A stretch of 64,000 nucleotides of DNA, from the NCBI GenBank assembly GCA_900708905.1, contig CAADRB010000034.1, positions 1,519,724 through 1,583,723 of the forward strand, in the 5' to 3' direction. The stretch is from Hymenolepis diminuta (lineage: Eukaryota; Platyhelminthes; Cestoda; Cyclophyllidea; Hymenolepididae). The stretch's first letter is position 1. Each line of letters opens with the position of its first letter. Both the position numbers and the translations under genes were made by a program. The notes under the pieces were generated by a model, which made no database searches, was not told the origin of the DNA, and saw only the letters and a program-made list of their open reading frames with translations. Below are positions 63,464 to 64,000 of the stretch, piece by piece.

Positions 63464-64000
63464 GTAAGGCTTTGGTTTGTATAAAATGCTTAGACGTCTC
63501 CGTCCATTGTGTTTGAGAAATCTTTTACCAGAATGCGCTTGTTTGTGTTCAATATTTATCATTTTAAGGAAGCACTGCGTTGAGTTTGGAGTACATATAT
63601 AAATATATATACTATCCGTTATAAATTTGTCTTTCATAATTAAACTCATAGCATTTGATTTAGCCATCCATGCAAATCATAGATTTGAAAGTTGACTAAT
63701 AATTATAGAAATGAACCTTTTTTATATTTATGATGATGGAGATTATTTACTGACCAGAATGAGGATGAATGACTTGAAACGGTGCTGGGTAATCTCCAAT
63801 GAGATTTCTACAATCTTGCTGGCGGTGGTGGTCGCCCTCGTTAGTAACTGATCCCGACTAACTTCAAGTGCTATCTGTGCTTGTCATATAATCATAATGG
63901 TTGAATACAGATACAGATTAACTAGACCTTACTTTGTTGTATTCTATAAGTTTCTCCGGAGTTATATACTTTTCTTTGGGATACCTCCAGGCATTGGCGT

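Overview
The window is animal nuclear DNA, most likely from a parasitic flatworm, possibly a cestode. The species cannot be fixed from sequence alone. The basis is a set of intron-rich genes of clear metazoan families, an AT-rich background, very short introns (34, 35, 38, 38, 39, 43 and 44 nt) mixed with kilobase-scale ones, and hAT and mariner elements in non-coding DNA. I placed exon boundaries by eye from reading frame, AG/GT sites and phase. None is backed by transcript data.

Layout: (1) 1-385 is the end of a ZBED/Buster-like hAT element on the minus strand. It lies beside a decayed mariner-type transposase (about 440-947). Both are upstream of, or in an intron of, the first gene. (2) 1526-34209, plus strand, is the 3' two thirds or so of a giant spectrin-repeat gene. 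It ends in a transmembrane segment and a luminal tail finishing PPPI, so it is a nesprin/SYNE-type KASH protein. About 18.9 kb of coding sequence (about 6,300 residues) is visible. The N-terminus is outside the window. A basic, Pro/Ser-rich exon (31575-32333) offers an alternative C-terminus without KASH. (3) 36570-39186, minus strand, is a complete nine-exon gene for NDUFAF7 (MidA family), the mitochondrial arginine methyltransferase used in complex I assembly. (4) From about 39.9 kb to beyond the right edge, plus strand, is CLASP, a microtubule plus-end stabiliser. Two TOG domains, the Ser/Arg-rich linker and the start of the C-terminal TOG domain are visible. NDUFAF7 and CLASP are divergently arranged across roughly 0.6-0.75 kb.

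CLASP introns carry several extra structures: a large palindromic element (44357-44787), a degenerate duplication with about 785 bp offset (45.1-46.2 kb), and a mariner element with intact inverted repeats, a 428-base assembly gap and two frameshifts (55200-56517). The most unusual structure is a tandem array at 49994-51040. It holds seven 12-nt segments, each preceded by a TTTAG or TTTTAG acceptor and followed by GT. Every segment is phase 1 on both sides and would add four charged residues to the CLASP linker. An eighth, decayed unit sits among them. It looks like a microexon array inside a cytoskeletal gene, and this is my main candidate for a new system.

Nesprin (nuclear envelope to cytoskeleton) and CLASP (microtubule plus ends) both act on the cytoskeleton, but nothing here shows that they are functionally linked. 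No rRNA, tRNA or CRISPR features were seen.
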